A stretch of 64,000 nucleotides of DNA from Azospirillum rugosum (GTDB lineage Bacteria; Pseudomonadota; Alphaproteobacteria; Azospirillales; Azospirillaceae), in contig NZ_JAGINP010000018.1 of the NCBI RefSeq assembly GCF_017876155.1, forward strand, positions 1 through 64,000. The letters run 5' to 3'. This document shows positions 26,424 through 35,174 of this stretch, piece after piece. Position 1 is the first letter of the stretch. Each line of letters starts with the position of its first letter. The notes under the pieces were generated by a model. It searched no databases and had not been told where the DNA came from. It worked only from the letters and a program-made list of their open reading frames with translations. Both the position numbers and the translations under genes were made by a program.

Positions 26424-26539
26424 CGTTGGGCCCCCCTCCCAGCCTCCCCCCACTTCGCGGGGGGAGGAGTTTGGCGCCGGAGCGGCGGCAGTCCCCTCCC
26501 CCGTCGAAGATGGGGGAGGGTTAGGGAGGGGGCCCAATG
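26424..26539. repeat. GC-rich palindromic element, family G (urtA-urtB gap)
   Basis: It opens with CGTTGGGCCCCC and closes with GGGGGCCCAATG, with two inner CCTCCCCC/GGGGGAGG hairpins. A hairpin just after urtA could stabilise the binding-protein message relative to downstream genes (inference). Confidence 0.8.
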
Positions 26540-26583
26540 CTACGACCTACTCAGAACCCAAAGGGCTCAGAACCCAGGAGTCC

Positions 26584-27891
26584 TCACGACCCCTTGCCGC
26601 CGCACTTGCCGGTCTTCACGTTGAAGTTGCCGCAGGACATCGGCGCGCGCCAGTCGGAGATCAGGTCCTTGCTGTCCGCCAGATAGTCGGACCACTCGTC
26701 GCCGACCACGAGACCCGGGGTCTTGGACACGGTCTCGAACTGGCCGTTCTCCTGCACCTCGCCGATCAGGACCGGCTTGGTGATGTGGTGGTTCGGCAGC
26801 ATGGCCGAATAGCCGCCGGTCAGGTTCGGCACGGCGACGCCGACCAGGCTGTCGATGACGGCGTTGCTGTCGGTGGTGCCGGCCTTCTCGACCGCCTTCA
26901 CCCACATGTTGAAGCCGATGTAGTGCGCCTCCATCGGGTCGTTGGTGACGCGCTTGTCGTTCTTGGTGAAGGCCTTCCACTTCTTGATGAAGTCGGCGTT
27001 CTCCGGGGTGTCCACGGACTGGAAGTAGTTCCAGGCGGCGAGATGCCCGACCAGCGGCTTGGTGTCGATGCCGGCCAGCTCTTCCTCACCGACCGAGAAG
27101 GCGACGACCGGGATGTCCTGCGCCTTGATGCCCTGGTTGCCCAGTTCCTTGTAGAAGGGGACGTTGGCGTCGCCGTTGATGGTGGAAACGACGGCGGTCT
27201 TCTTGCCGGCGGAGCCGAACTTCTTGATGTCGGCGACGATGTTCTGCCAGTCGGAATGGCCGAACGGGGTGTAGTTGATCTTGATGTCCTCGTCCTTCAC
27301 GCCCTTGGACTTGAGGTAGGCTTCGAGGATCTTGTTGGTCGTGCGCGGGTAGACGTAGTCGGTGCCGGCCAGCACCCAGCGCTTCACGCTTTCCTTTTCC
27401 AGCAGGTAGTCGACGGCCGGGATGGCCTGCTGGTTCGGGGCGGCGCCGGTGTAGAAGACGTTGCGGGAGGACTCCTCGCCCTCATACTGCACCGGGTAGA
27501 AGAGCAGGCCGTTCAGCTCCTCGAAAACCGGCAGAACCGACTTGCGGCTGACCGAGGTCCAGCAGCCGAACACGGCCGCGACCTTGTCCTTGGTGATTAG
27601 CTCGCGCGCCTTCTCGGCGAACAGCGGCCAGTTGGAGGCGGGATCGACGACGACCGGCTCCAGCTTCTTGCCGAGCACGCCGCCCTTCTTGTTCTGCTCT
27701 TCGATCAGCATCAGCATGACGTCCTTCAGGGTCGTCTCGCTGATCGCCATGGTGCCGGAGAGGGAATGCAGGATACCGACCTTGATGGTGTCCTGGGCCG
27801 ACGCAGGCCCGGCGAAACCCGCCGCGAACCCGAGCGCGAGGCCCGCAGCCGCCACAAGGGAACGTCCCGTCTTAAGCCCCGACTTTAGCAT
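26584..27891 (-). CDS. urtA: Urea ABC transporter substrate-binding protein UrtA
   Basis: 435 residues. A signal peptide (1-32, cleavage after ASAQ) precedes the FmdD/UrtA-type fold: VGILHSLSGTMAISETTLKDV, FGCWTSVSRKSVLPVFEELNGLLFYPVQYEGEESS and GTDYVYPRTTNKI are hallmark UrtA stretches. Paired cysteines lie near the C-terminus (SCGNFNVKTGKCGG). It binds urea in the periplasm. It is the first gene of urtABCDE, an operon commonly induced under nitrogen limitation; I found no convincing sigma-54 site in the 212 bp upstream. Confidence 0.95.
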   Translation of the reverse strand: MLKSGLKTGRSLVAAAGLALGFAAGFAGPASAQDTIKVGILHSLSGTMAISETTLKDVMLMLIEEQNKKGGVLGKKLEPVVVDPASNWPLFAEKARELITKDKVAAVFGCWTSVSRKSVLPVFEELNGLLFYPVQYEGEESSRNVFYTGAAPNQQAIPAVDYLLEKESVKRWVLAGTDYVYPRTTNKILEAYLKSKGVKDEDIKINYTPFGHSDWQNIVADIKKFGSAGKKTAVVSTINGDANVPFYKELGNQGIKAQDIPVVAFSVGEEELAGIDTKPLVGHLAAWNYFQSVDTPENADFIKKWKAFTKNDKRVTNDPMEAHYIGFNMWVKAVEKAGTTDSNAVIDSLVGVAVPNLTGGYSAMLPNHHITKPVLIGEVQENGQFETVSKTPGLVVGDEWSDYLADSKDLISDWRAPMSCGNFNVKTGKCGGKGS

Positions 27892-28034
27892 TGTGAGTAC
27901 CCCCCGTTCGTTGGACAGGCGCCCGCCTCAGGCGCCTCGGGGCACTCTTTCGCAAATGGGATGCCACACCGGGGGATGTTCCGAAAATCGTGCGATTCCA
28001 ACAGGCCCGCCCGGGCGGCATCCGCATAAGCACT

Positions 28035-28057
28035 GTGCAACGTCATAGGACTTGCAC
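28035..28057. promoter_or_regulatory. Inverted repeat upstream of urtA
   Basis: GTGCAA (28035-28040) and TTGCAC (28052-28057) form perfect 6 bp arms with an 11 bp spacer, about 145 bp before the urtA start. The half-sites recall NtrC sites (TGCAC/GTGCA) but the spacing differs from the consensus. A regulator site is possible. Confidence 0.35.
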
Positions 28058-28103
28058 GTATTTTAGGCTATTTCTGAAAAACGATCACATTTTAGGCATT
28101 GCG

Positions 28104-28967
28104 TCAGACCGCGGAGCGGTGACGCGCGATGCACGTGCGCAAAACCTCATCCATCGGCAGGCCCCACCAGCGGTTCGAGAAGATCTCGACCTCGGAGAAG
28201 CCGGCGAAACCGCACTCTTCCACCCAGCCGCGGATGCGCGGGATGTCGATCACGCCGTCGCCCATCATGCCGCGGTCGAGCAGCAGGTCGGTCGTGGGCA
28301 CCAACCAGTCGCAAACGTGGAAGGCCAGCAGACGGTTCCGTCCGGCGCGGCGGATTTGCGCCTCCAGCTCCGGATCCCACCAGACGTGGTAGACGTCCAC
28401 GGCGAGGCCCAGTGCGCCACTCCCCGCCGGGTCCAGCCGGTCGCAGAGGTCCAGCGCGTGGCGCATCGTGTTCACGCAGGCGCGGTCGGCGGCGTACATC
28501 GGGTGCAGCGGTTCGATGGCCAGCGGCAGGTTGGCGCCGCGGGCATACTCCAGCAGCTCCGCGATGCCGTCCTCCACCTGCGTCCGGGCCTGCGCGATGT
28601 CCTTCGTCTCCGGCGAGCCCGGCCGGGAATATTGCGGCAGCCCGCCGACCACCAGCACTAGGCACGGCGCGCCCAGCGCCACCGCCTCGTCCACAGCGCG
28701 GCGGTTGTCGTCGCGGGCCTCCCCCCGCTGGTCCGGGCCGGCCGGGAACATGCCGCCGCGGCAATAGCCGGACAGGGCGAGGTCGTTCTCCCGCACCGCC
28801 CGCACCGCCCGCTCCAGCCCCACCGCGGCCACCTGGTCGCGCCAGGGCGACACGCCGCGGATGCCGTGGCGCGCGCAGGCCTCCGCGATCTGCACGAGGT
28901 CGCCCTGCTTGCGCACTGTGGCGGTGTTGATCGACAGCCAGCGATGATCGCCGGAAAAGTCGCGCAT
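28104..28967 (-). CDS. Sugar phosphate isomerase/epimerase-like TIM-barrel protein
   Basis: 287 residues of the AP-endonuclease-2/xylose-isomerase-like fold. Divalent-metal ligands are visible as the Glu of LAIEPLHP, the Asp and His of VDVYHVWWDPE, the His of LAFHVCDW and the Glu of SEVEIFS. The family epimerises or dehydrates sugars and inositols. It is the last gene of the 28-36 kb cassette, separated from the DUF993 gene by 313 bp of palindromes. It probably acts on an intermediate made by the dehydrogenase encoded upstream (inference). Confidence 0.85.
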   Translation of the reverse strand: MRDFSGDHRWLSINTATVRKQGDLVQIAEACARHGIRGVSPWRDQVAAVGLERAVRAVRENDLALSGYCRGGMFPAGPDQRGEARDDNRRAVDEAVALGAPCLVLVVGGLPQYSRPGSPETKDIAQARTQVEDGIAELLEYARGANLPLAIEPLHPMYAADRACVNTMRHALDLCDRLDPAGSGALGLAVDVYHVWWDPELEAQIRRAGRNRLLAFHVCDWLVPTTDLLLDRGMMGDGVIDIPRIRGWVEECGFAGFSEVEIFSNRWWGLPMDEVLRTCIARHRSAV

Positions 28968-28996
28968 GATCGTGTATCTCCCCGGAAATCCTGTTC

Positions 28997-29273
28997 CCTC
29001 TCCCCTCCGCTCTCGCGCAAACGAAGTTTGCGCTGACGCGGCAGGCGAACCTTTGGTTCGCCGAGAGCGGGGAGAGGGTTAGGGTGAGGGGGCACTCCCT
29101 CTCCCCCCTGGGGAGAGGGCCGGGGTGAGGGGGTTGCGCGCGTGCCGGACATTCGGCAATAGCGCAGCCCCCTCACCCGGCGCCTGACGGCGCCACCCTC
29201 TCCCCAGAGGGGCGAGGGTTTCCCCCTCACCCGGCCCTTCGGGCCACCCTCTCCCCAGGGGGGAGAGGGAAAA
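28997..29273. repeat. Cluster of GC-rich palindromes, family G
   Basis: The whole 313 bp gap between the isomerase and DUF993 genes consists of tandem hairpin elements: CCCTCTCCCC/GGGGAGAGGG arms appear several times, with inner palindromes such as GCGCAAAC/GTTTGCGC, GGCGAACC/GGTTCGCC, GGCGCC and GGCCC/GGGCC. It looks like nested insertions of one element into another. Confidence 0.8.
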
Positions 29274-29280
29274 GCGCGGC

Positions 29281-30462
29281 TCACACCGCCTCCACACCCC
29301 TGACCGCCATCACGTCCGCCATGCGCCACACCGCCCGCTCCGGGTCGGTCAGCAGCCCGGCCTGGTCGGCCAGCCGGAAGATGTCCGCCAGATGCAGGGT
29401 GGAGCGTGCGCTCTCCTGCCCGCCGATCATGGTGAAGTGGTCCTGGTGGCCGTTCAGGTAGGCCATGAACACGACGCCCGTCTTGTAGAAGCGGGTCGGC
29501 GCCTTGAAGATGTGGCGGGACAGCGGGACGGTCGGCGCCAGGATCTCGTGGAAGGTGCCTTCGTTCCCCGCCGCCAGTTCGGCGAGCGCCGCCGCCGCCG
29601 CCGGGGCGATGGCGTCGAAGATGCCGAGAAGGGCGTGGGAGTGGCCCTGCTCGTCGCCGGCGATCAGCTCCGCGTAGTTGAAGTCGTCGCCGGTGTACAT
29701 GCGCACGCTCGGGTCCAGCCGGCGGCGCATGACGATCTCCTTCTCCTTGTCGAGGAGGGAAATCTTCACCCCGTCCACCTTGGACGCGAAGTCGTTGATG
29801 ATCCCCACCGCCGTGTCCAGCGCCACGGGGAAGTCGTTGGTCCCCCAGTAGCCGGCCAGCGCCGGGTCGAACATGTCGCCCAGCCAGTGGATGATCACCG
29901 GGTTGCGCACCTGGGACAGGATGCGGCTGTAGACGCGGACATAGTCCTCCGGCCCCGTCGCCACGCGGGCCAGCGCGCGGGACGCCATCAGGATCACCCG
30001 CCCGCCGAGATCCTCGACGGCCGCGACCTGCGTCTCATAGGCGCGGATCACGTCGTCGACGCTGCGCGCGTCCTCCGGCGCCAGATGGTCGGTGCCGGCG
30101 CCGCAGGCGATGAGAGCGCCACCGCGCTCCTTCGCCGCCGACAGCGACCGCCGGATCAGCTCCAGGGAGGCGTTCCAGTCCAGCCCCATACCGCGCTGGG
30201 CGGTGTCCATCGCCTCGGCCACGCCGAAGCCCAGGTCCCACAGATGCTCGCGGAAGGCAATGGTGCGCTCCCAGTCGATGGCCGGGGTCAGCCACGGGTC
30301 GTTGTCGGCCAGCGGGTCGGCCACCATGTGGGCGGCGGCGTAGGCCACGCGGTTCAACGGCCGGTCGGTGCGCGCGGGGAACCCCCGCGCGGGCGCCAGC
30401 GTGTAGGTCTCCAGCGAGCGGTCGGCCCGCGGCAGCTTGATGGTGTGCGCCATGGATGCCAT
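29281..30462 (-). CDS. DUF993 family protein (dihydrodipicolinate-synthase-like barrel)
   Basis: 393 residues. It resembles the DUF993 family, a divergent branch of the DapA-like aldolase barrels: WERTIAFREHLWDLGFGVAEAMDTAQRGMGLDW, LIACGAGTDHL, VIIHWLGDMFDPALAGYWG and KVDGVKISLLDKEKE, where the lysine of VKISLL may be the Schiff-base residue (inference). No reaction is established to my knowledge. GGGAG lies 9 nt upstream of the ATG at 30462. It follows the dehydrogenase gene by 15 bp, so both belong to one operon. Confidence 0.85.
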   Translation of the reverse strand: MASMAHTIKLPRADRSLETYTLAPARGFPARTDRPLNRVAYAAAHMVADPLADNDPWLTPAIDWERTIAFREHLWDLGFGVAEAMDTAQRGMGLDWNASLELIRRSLSAAKERGGALIACGAGTDHLAPEDARSVDDVIRAYETQVAAVEDLGGRVILMASRALARVATGPEDYVRVYSRILSQVRNPVIIHWLGDMFDPALAGYWGTNDFPVALDTAVGIINDFASKVDGVKISLLDKEKEIVMRRRLDPSVRMYTGDDFNYAELIAGDEQGHSHALLGIFDAIAPAAAAALAELAAGNEGTFHEILAPTVPLSRHIFKAPTRFYKTGVVFMAYLNGHQDHFTMIGGQESARSTLHLADIFRLADQAGLLTDPERAVWRMADVMAVRGVEAV

Positions 30463-30477
30463 GGATGAAGTCTCCCG

Positions 30478-31629
30478 TCAGGCCGTCAGCGACGGAACGT
30501 CGACCCAGCGGCGCTCCTTCCAGCTCTTCAGCGCGGCCTCGACCAGCTGCACGCCCTTGGCGCCTTCGATCAGGCCGTGGTTGAAGGGCGCGTCCTCCAC
30601 CACATGGCGGATGAAGGACTCCCACTGGGTCTTGAAGCCGTTGTCGACCGGCTGGTTGTCGGGCACCGGCTGCCAGGTGCTGTAGAAGTCGATGGTCTGC
30701 TTCTGGTCCGGGTTCCACACCGGGCGCGGCGTGCCCTGGCGCGGTTGGATCACGCAGTCGGTCAGGCCGGCCACCGCCGAGCCCAGCGTCCCGTCCACCT
30801 GGAAGGTGACGAGGTCGTCGCGGTAGACGCGCGTCGCCCAGGAGGAGTTGATGTGGGCGATGACGCCGCCCTCAAGCTCGAAGGTCGCGTAGGCGGCGTC
30901 GTCGGCGGTCGCCTCGTAGCGCTTGCCCTGCTCGTCCCAGCGCTCCGGGATGTGGGTGGCGCCGAGGCAGGAGACGCTCTTCACTTGGCCGAACAGGTTG
31001 TCGAGCACGTAGCGCCAGTGGCAGACCATGTCGAGGATGATGCCGCCGCCGTCCTCCTCCCGGTAGTTCCAGGAGGGGCGCTGCGCCGTCTGCCAGTCGC
31101 CCTCGAACACCCAATAGCCGAACTCGCCGCGCACCGAGAGGATCTTCCCGAAGAAGCCGCTGTCGCGCAGCATCTTCAGCTTCTGCAGGCCGGGCAGGAA
31201 CAGCTTGTCCTGCACGGTGCCGTTCTTCACTCCGGCCTGCTCGGCCAGCTTAACCACGCGCAGCGCCTCTTCCAGGTTGGTGGCGATGGGCTTCTCGCAA
31301 TAGACGTGCTTGCCGGCGCGGATCGCCATCTCCAGCAGCGTCGGGCGCATCTGGGTGGTGCCGGCGTCGAAGAAGATGGTGTCGTCCGGGTTCGCCAGCG
31401 CCGCTTCCAGGTTGTCGGTCCAGCGCTCCACCCCGTGGCGCTGGGCAAGCTCGCGGATCTTCTCCGCGTTGCGGCCGACCAGGATGGGGTCCGGCATGAC
31501 GCGGGAGCCGTCGGACAGCGTGACGCCGCCCTGCGCCCGGATGGCCAGGATCGACCGGATGAGGTGCTGGTTCATCCCCATGCGGCCGGTCACGCCGTGC
31601 ATGATGATCCCGAGGCGCTTGGTGCTCAT
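30478..31629 (-). CDS. Gfo/Idh/MocA-family NAD(P)-dependent oxidoreductase
   Basis: 383 residues. The N-terminal Rossmann domain shows LGIIMHGVTGRMG and the family motif YCEKPIATN (EKP, with catalytic Lys), followed by an alpha/beta substrate domain with HWRYVLDNLFG where a His-containing helix is expected. Such enzymes oxidise sugars, inositols or amino sugars. The start at 31629 has AGGGAG 9 nt upstream and overlaps the stop of the enolase-family gene (ATGA), a sign of translational coupling. Confidence 0.9.
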   Translation of the reverse strand: MSTKRLGIIMHGVTGRMGMNQHLIRSILAIRAQGGVTLSDGSRVMPDPILVGRNAEKIRELAQRHGVERWTDNLEAALANPDDTIFFDAGTTQMRPTLLEMAIRAGKHVYCEKPIATNLEEALRVVKLAEQAGVKNGTVQDKLFLPGLQKLKMLRDSGFFGKILSVRGEFGYWVFEGDWQTAQRPSWNYREEDGGGIILDMVCHWRYVLDNLFGQVKSVSCLGATHIPERWDEQGKRYEATADDAAYATFELEGGVIAHINSSWATRVYRDDLVTFQVDGTLGSAVAGLTDCVIQPRQGTPRPVWNPDQKQTIDFYSTWQPVPDNQPVDNGFKTQWESFIRHVVEDAPFNHGLIEGAKGVQLVEAALKSWKERRWVDVPSLTA

Positions 31630-33116
31630 GGTGCGAACTCCCTGAAACTCTCTGGTTCTTTTAGTGGTGACAGCCGGTCCCACGCCGGCTGCGCCGCGCT
31701 GGCGAAGCCGGGGACGGCCAGGGTCGCGGTCGGCAGGCTCCCGCCCGCCGTGGCGAGGCGAACCGTGCCGCCCTCACCCGTGTAGAAGCCGGGGTGCGCC
31801 TTGAGGAAATCCTCGGCCTCCGGCGCCCCATCAAAGCCGTTCCCGTACTGGTGCCCGTTGCGCTCCGCGTGGCCGATGCCGAGCAGGGCGACCAGCGCGG
31901 TGTCCTGCTGCACGGCAAGCCCCGCCTGGCAGGTCAGGTCCTCCGCCGAGATGAAGTGCGGCGCACCCCAGGCGGCGCAGCGCGCACGGTTCAGCAGGGC
32001 CTTGTAGAGCCCCTTGCAGGACTTGGACGAGACACCCCGGTAGCCGACCTCCCGAGCCCTTGGAAAAGCGTCGTAGCCGTCGTCGCTCTCGTCGATGATC
32101 AGCGGCACACGCTTGGCAAGGCACCCCAACGGTTCACCCAGGGCCCGCTCCCGCGCGATCGGCTGCTCGACATAGAGCAGGTGCTGGCGGAAGACCGCCA
32201 ACGCCGGATCGCGCTCCATGGCCTCCATCAGGCCGGCCAACGCCGCGGCGTCCGGATACTGCTCGTTGCCGTCCAGCGTGGCGCGGTAGCCCTCTGCCGC
32301 CGTGTCCAGGACGCGGGCGATGGCCTTCAGCCGCTCCACATCGGCGGCGACATCGCCGCCCAGCTTGATCTTGAAGCGGCTCAGCCGCTCCCGCTCCAGC
32401 AGGCCGCGCAGATCCTCCGGATCGTCCAGCAGCCCCACCGTGTGGCGGATCGCCACCGCGCCGAGCGGCCTCAGCCCGCCGAGGAACCCGTCCAGGTCGA
32501 AGCCGGCGAGGTCCGGCGTCAGCCGCGCGTCGAGCCCGGCGACGTTCGCCGCCATGCCCGTGAAAAAGTCCGTCCCCAGCGCCCGCAGCAGCCCGTCCAG
32601 CACCGCCTTGTCGATCAGCGCCGGCCCGTAGGCGGCGGTCAGGTCCGGCAGTCCCGCCGCGCGGCAGGCCTTCACCTGCGCGCCGTAGGCCGCCGCGTGG
32701 TGCCCGAAGGCGCTGTCCAGCCGGTCTTCGGCCCGATAGGCGTCCCGCGCGCTGCGCAGCGACCGCCGCAATCCGTCCACCGTCTCGGCCGGAGACCGGG
32801 AAGGGTTCTTGTCGAACCACTTCGGCATCATCATCTCGGCCGTACCGCCCCAAGCCTCGCCGACGCCCTCCACATCGACCAGAGCGCGCACAAAGGCCTG
32901 CGGGGCCGCCTCCACAGTCACCGCGCCGAAGCGGAAAGGCTTCGTGAACGGGACGGGGCGTTCGTAGAGGTCTATGGCGCGGATGCGGAGACGGGGTGCG
33001 GTGCCCCCTCCCGCCCGCTCCCGCGGGCACCCTCCCCCGCTTCGCGGGAGAGGGACGGGATCCCCTCCACCGCGAAGCGGGGGAGGGCTAGGGAGGGGGC
33101 CGCGTGGCGAGGTCAT
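31626..33116 (-). CDS. Enolase-superfamily protein (mandelate racemase/muconate lactonizing type)
   Basis: As an open frame from ATG 33116, 496 residues. The enolase-superfamily barrel shows the catalytic-lysine motif FKIKLGG (K249, K251), metal ligands D282 and N284 in LDGNEQY, E317 in YVEQP, and D342-E343 in IIDESDD, with a further Lys in SSKSCKG (365-371). The chemistry should start by removing a proton next to a carboxylate, as in sugar-acid dehydratases. Residues 5-38 are encoded by a GC-rich palindromic repeat. Similarity to the family starts only at about residue 43 (LRIRAIDLYERPVPFTKPFRFG), and there is no ATG, GTG or TTG between the repeat and that point. So either the repeat supplies the N-terminus or an unusual start codon is used. 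Confidence 0.82.
   Translation of the reverse strand: MTSPRGPLPSPPPLRGGGDPVPLPRSGGGCPRERAGGGTAPRLRIRAIDLYERPVPFTKPFRFGAVTVEAAPQAFVRALVDVEGVGEAWGGTAEMMMPKWFDKNPSRSPAETVDGLRRSLRSARDAYRAEDRLDSAFGHHAAAYGAQVKACRAAGLPDLTAAYGPALIDKAVLDGLLRALGTDFFTGMAANVAGLDARLTPDLAGFDLDGFLGGLRPLGAVAIRHTVGLLDDPEDLRGLLERERLSRFKIKLGGDVAADVERLKAIARVLDTAAEGYRATLDGNEQYPDAAALAGLMEAMERDPALAVFRQHLLYVEQPIARERALGEPLGCLAKRVPLIIDESDDGYDAFPRAREVGYRGVSSKSCKGLYKALLNRARCAAWGAPHFISAEDLTCQAGLAVQQDTALVALLGIGHAERNGHQYGNGFDGAPEAEDFLKAHPGFYTGEGGTVRLATAGGSLPTATLAVPGFASAAQPAWDRLSPLKEPESFREFAP
33003..33102. repeat. GC-rich palindromic element, family G, at the 5' end of the enolase-family gene
   Basis: CCCCCTCCC and GGGAGGGGG outer arms enclose CCCTCCCCCGCTTCGCGG type inner arms. 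In the reading frame of the enolase-family gene it encodes a Pro/Gly/Arg-rich stretch, residues 5-38. Confidence 0.8.
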
Positions 33117-33129
33117 GATCGCGTCCGCC

Positions 33130-33960
33130 TCAGTCCAAATGCCCCTGCGCGTTGAAATGCGCGCGGATCCTCTGGGTCAGTTCGATGAAGACCGGGTGGC
33201 CCATGACGTCCAGCGTCCGCGGGCGCGGCAGCGGGACCTCGTAGGTCGCGGCGATGGTGCCCGGACGCTCCGACATCACCATCACGCGGTCGGCCAGGAA
33301 CACCGCCTCGGGGATGGAGTGGGTGATCAGCATCACGGTCTTGCCGGTCTCGTGCTGGATGCGCTGCAGCTCCACGTTCATGCGCTCCCGCGTCATGGCG
33401 TCGAGCGCGCCGAAGGGCTCGTCCATCAGCAGGATCTTCGGGTCGTGGACCAGCGCCCGGCACAGCGAGGCGCGCTGCTGCATGCCGCCGGACAGCTGCC
33501 AGGGGTACTTGTTCTCGAACCCCTCCAGCCCGGTCATGCGGATCAGGGCGCGGGCGCGCTCCAGGTACTTGTCGCGCGGCAGCCGGCGGACCTCCACCGG
33601 CATCATGATGTTGCGCAGGACCGACCGCCAGGCCAGCAGCACCGGGCTCTGGAACACGATGCCCACGTCGTCGTGCGGCTCGGCCACCGTGGTGCCTTCG
33701 ATGCGGATCGCGCCGGAGGTCACCGGCAGCAGGCCGGCGACCATCTTCAGCAGCGTGGACTTGCCGCAGCCCGACGGGCCGACCACCACCAGGAACTCCC
33801 CGTCCCGCACGTCGAAGGTGATGGGACGCAGGGACGGCACCTCCCCATCGCGGCTGCGGTAGGTCTTCGTCACGCCGTCGATCTGGATCAGGGTCTTCTG
33901 CGACAGGCGGGCGGTTTCCGCCTCGGCCGACCCGACAACTTTCAAATGAGGCTGTGCCAT
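33130..33960 (-). CDS. ABC transporter ATP-binding protein, nitrate/sulfonate/taurine (SsuB/TauB) type
   Basis: 276 residues. Walker A GPSGCGKST, Q-loop GIVFQSPVLLAWRSVLRNI (the SsuB-type pattern), signature LSGGMQQRASLCRAL and Walker B ILLMDEPFGALDAMTRE. It energises uptake with the permease at 35175 and the binding protein at 34116. It ends 13 bp before the ATG of the enolase-family frame. Confidence 0.93.
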   Translation of the reverse strand: MAQPHLKVVGSAEAETARLSQKTLIQIDGVTKTYRSRDGEVPSLRPITFDVRDGEFLVVVGPSGCGKSTLLKMVAGLLPVTSGAIRIEGTTVAEPHDDVGIVFQSPVLLAWRSVLRNIMMPVEVRRLPRDKYLERARALIRMTGLEGFENKYPWQLSGGMQQRASLCRALVHDPKILLMDEPFGALDAMTRERMNVELQRIQHETGKTVMLITHSIPEAVFLADRVMVMSERPGTIAATYEVPLPRPRTLDVMGHPVFIELTQRIRAHFNAQGHLD

Positions 33961-33984
33961 CCCTGCCCTCCCGGATTCTTTCTA

Positions 33985-34106
33985 GCCCCACTCCCCTTGT
34001 GGGAGAGGGGTTGGGGTGAGGGGTAAACGTCGGCGCGGAAACACCTTTCCGGCCTTCGGCCGCCCCCTCATCCCAACCCTTCTCCCACACAGGGGAGAAG
34101 GTCTTT
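33985..34106. repeat. GC-rich palindromic element, family G (variant)
   Basis: AGCCCCACTCCCC and AAGGGTTGGGATGAGG type arms with inner CTCCCC/GGGGAG stems and a GGCC-rich centre. It lies between the binding-protein and ATPase genes of the cassette. Confidence 0.7.
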
Positions 34107-34115
34107 GCGGCCGCG

Positions 34116-35126
34116 TTACTGGCTGCTGCCGCTGGTCGCCGCCGGGTCCGCCGGCAGGAAGTCGCGGGTGTAGAAGGCCTTCGGGTCCTTCTTGGCCGAC
34201 GCGTCCACGCCGCCGTATTCGACCAGCATGGTGACGCTGTCGGCCATGTTGGCGTCGCTGACGCGGAAGGGCCGCATGTTCTTCGTCTCCGCGGTGCGGT
34301 ACAGCGGCGTGGTCAGTTCGAAGCCTTCCAGCAGCGTCGCTTCCTGCCCGGCCTTGGGGTTCGCCTTCAGAATCGCGCCCACGGCCTCGCGCGGCGCCTT
34401 CTCCGCCCCCTCCACCGCCTTGGTGGTGGCGGCCATGAAGCGCTTCACGAGGTCCGGGTTGTCCTTCAACGTGTCCTTGTTGGCGATGATGCCGCTGGAA
34501 ACCATGTTGACGCCGTAGTCGGAGAAGCGGATCGGCGTCACCGACTTGCCGGTGGCGTCCTTGATCTTCATGCTCTGGTCCATGACGTAGCCGAGCAGCA
34601 GGTCGGCCTGCCCGTTGATCACGGCGTTCAGCTTGGTCTGGGCGTCGCCCGACACGACGCGGAAATCGCTCTCCTTCAGGCCGGCCTTCTTCAGGAACAG
34701 CGGCCAGATCTGGGACATGCTGTCGCCCGGCGTCATGGCGACGGTCTTGCCCTTGATGTCCTCGGCCTTGGTGATGTTCTTCTCAGCAAAGCCCATGGCC
34801 GACATCGGGTTGACCTGGAGCAGAACGCCGGGGGAGATCACCGGCGCGCCCTTCACGGCCGCCTTGATCATGGTCGGCACGTCGACGTAGCCGAAGGTCA
34901 CCGTCTTCGCGGCCACGGCCTGCGTCGTCACGGCGGACCCGCGGCCTTCCTGGATCTCCAGGTCGATGCCCTCGGCCTCGTACAGGCCCTTGTCCTTGCC
35001 GTAATAGAAGGGCGCGTGCTCGCCGTAGACGTACCAGTTCAGCATCAGCACGACCTTGTCACCGGCCTGGGCCGGCAAGGTCGTGGCGGTAAGCGCGCAG
35101 AGCGCCGCGAAGAGCGTCTTCCTCAT
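34116..35126 (-). CDS. ABC transporter substrate-binding protein, NMT1/THI5-like
   Basis: 336 residues. A signal peptide (1-21, cleavage after PAQA) precedes the NMT1/THI5 fold: VVLMLNWYVYGEHAPFYYGKDKGLYEAEGIDLEI is the hallmark N-terminal stretch, shared by pyrimidine-precursor (ThiY), riboflavin and aromatic-compound binding proteins. Later parts are FGYVDVPTMIKAAVKGAPV and VNMVSSGIIANKDTL. The ligand cannot be read from the sequence; the neighbouring enzymes suggest a sugar acid or cyclic polyol (inference). Confidence 0.9.
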   Translation of the reverse strand: MRKTLFAALCALTATTLPAQAGDKVVLMLNWYVYGEHAPFYYGKDKGLYEAEGIDLEIQEGRGSAVTTQAVAAKTVTFGYVDVPTMIKAAVKGAPVISPGVLLQVNPMSAMGFAEKNITKAEDIKGKTVAMTPGDSMSQIWPLFLKKAGLKESDFRVVSGDAQTKLNAVINGQADLLLGYVMDQSMKIKDATGKSVTPIRFSDYGVNMVSSGIIANKDTLKDNPDLVKRFMAATTKAVEGAEKAPREAVGAILKANPKAGQEATLLEGFELTTPLYRTAETKNMRPFRVSDANMADSVTMLVEYGGVDASAKKDPKAFYTRDFLPADPAATSGSSQ

Positions 35127-35174
35127 CTCGTTTCCTCCCGTTGGATGCCCGGCCGGTTGTTTTCTTGTTGGCCG

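Noticed and set aside
27892..28103. A sigma-54 promoter for the urea transporter operon
   Set aside because: I looked on the minus strand for TGGCAC-N5-TTGC and found no copy with both the GG and GC dinucleotides at the right spacing.
28997..29273. Clustered repeats that could suggest a CRISPR array
   Set aside because: The repeats are inverted and of unequal length with no regular unique spacers, and no cas genes are present.
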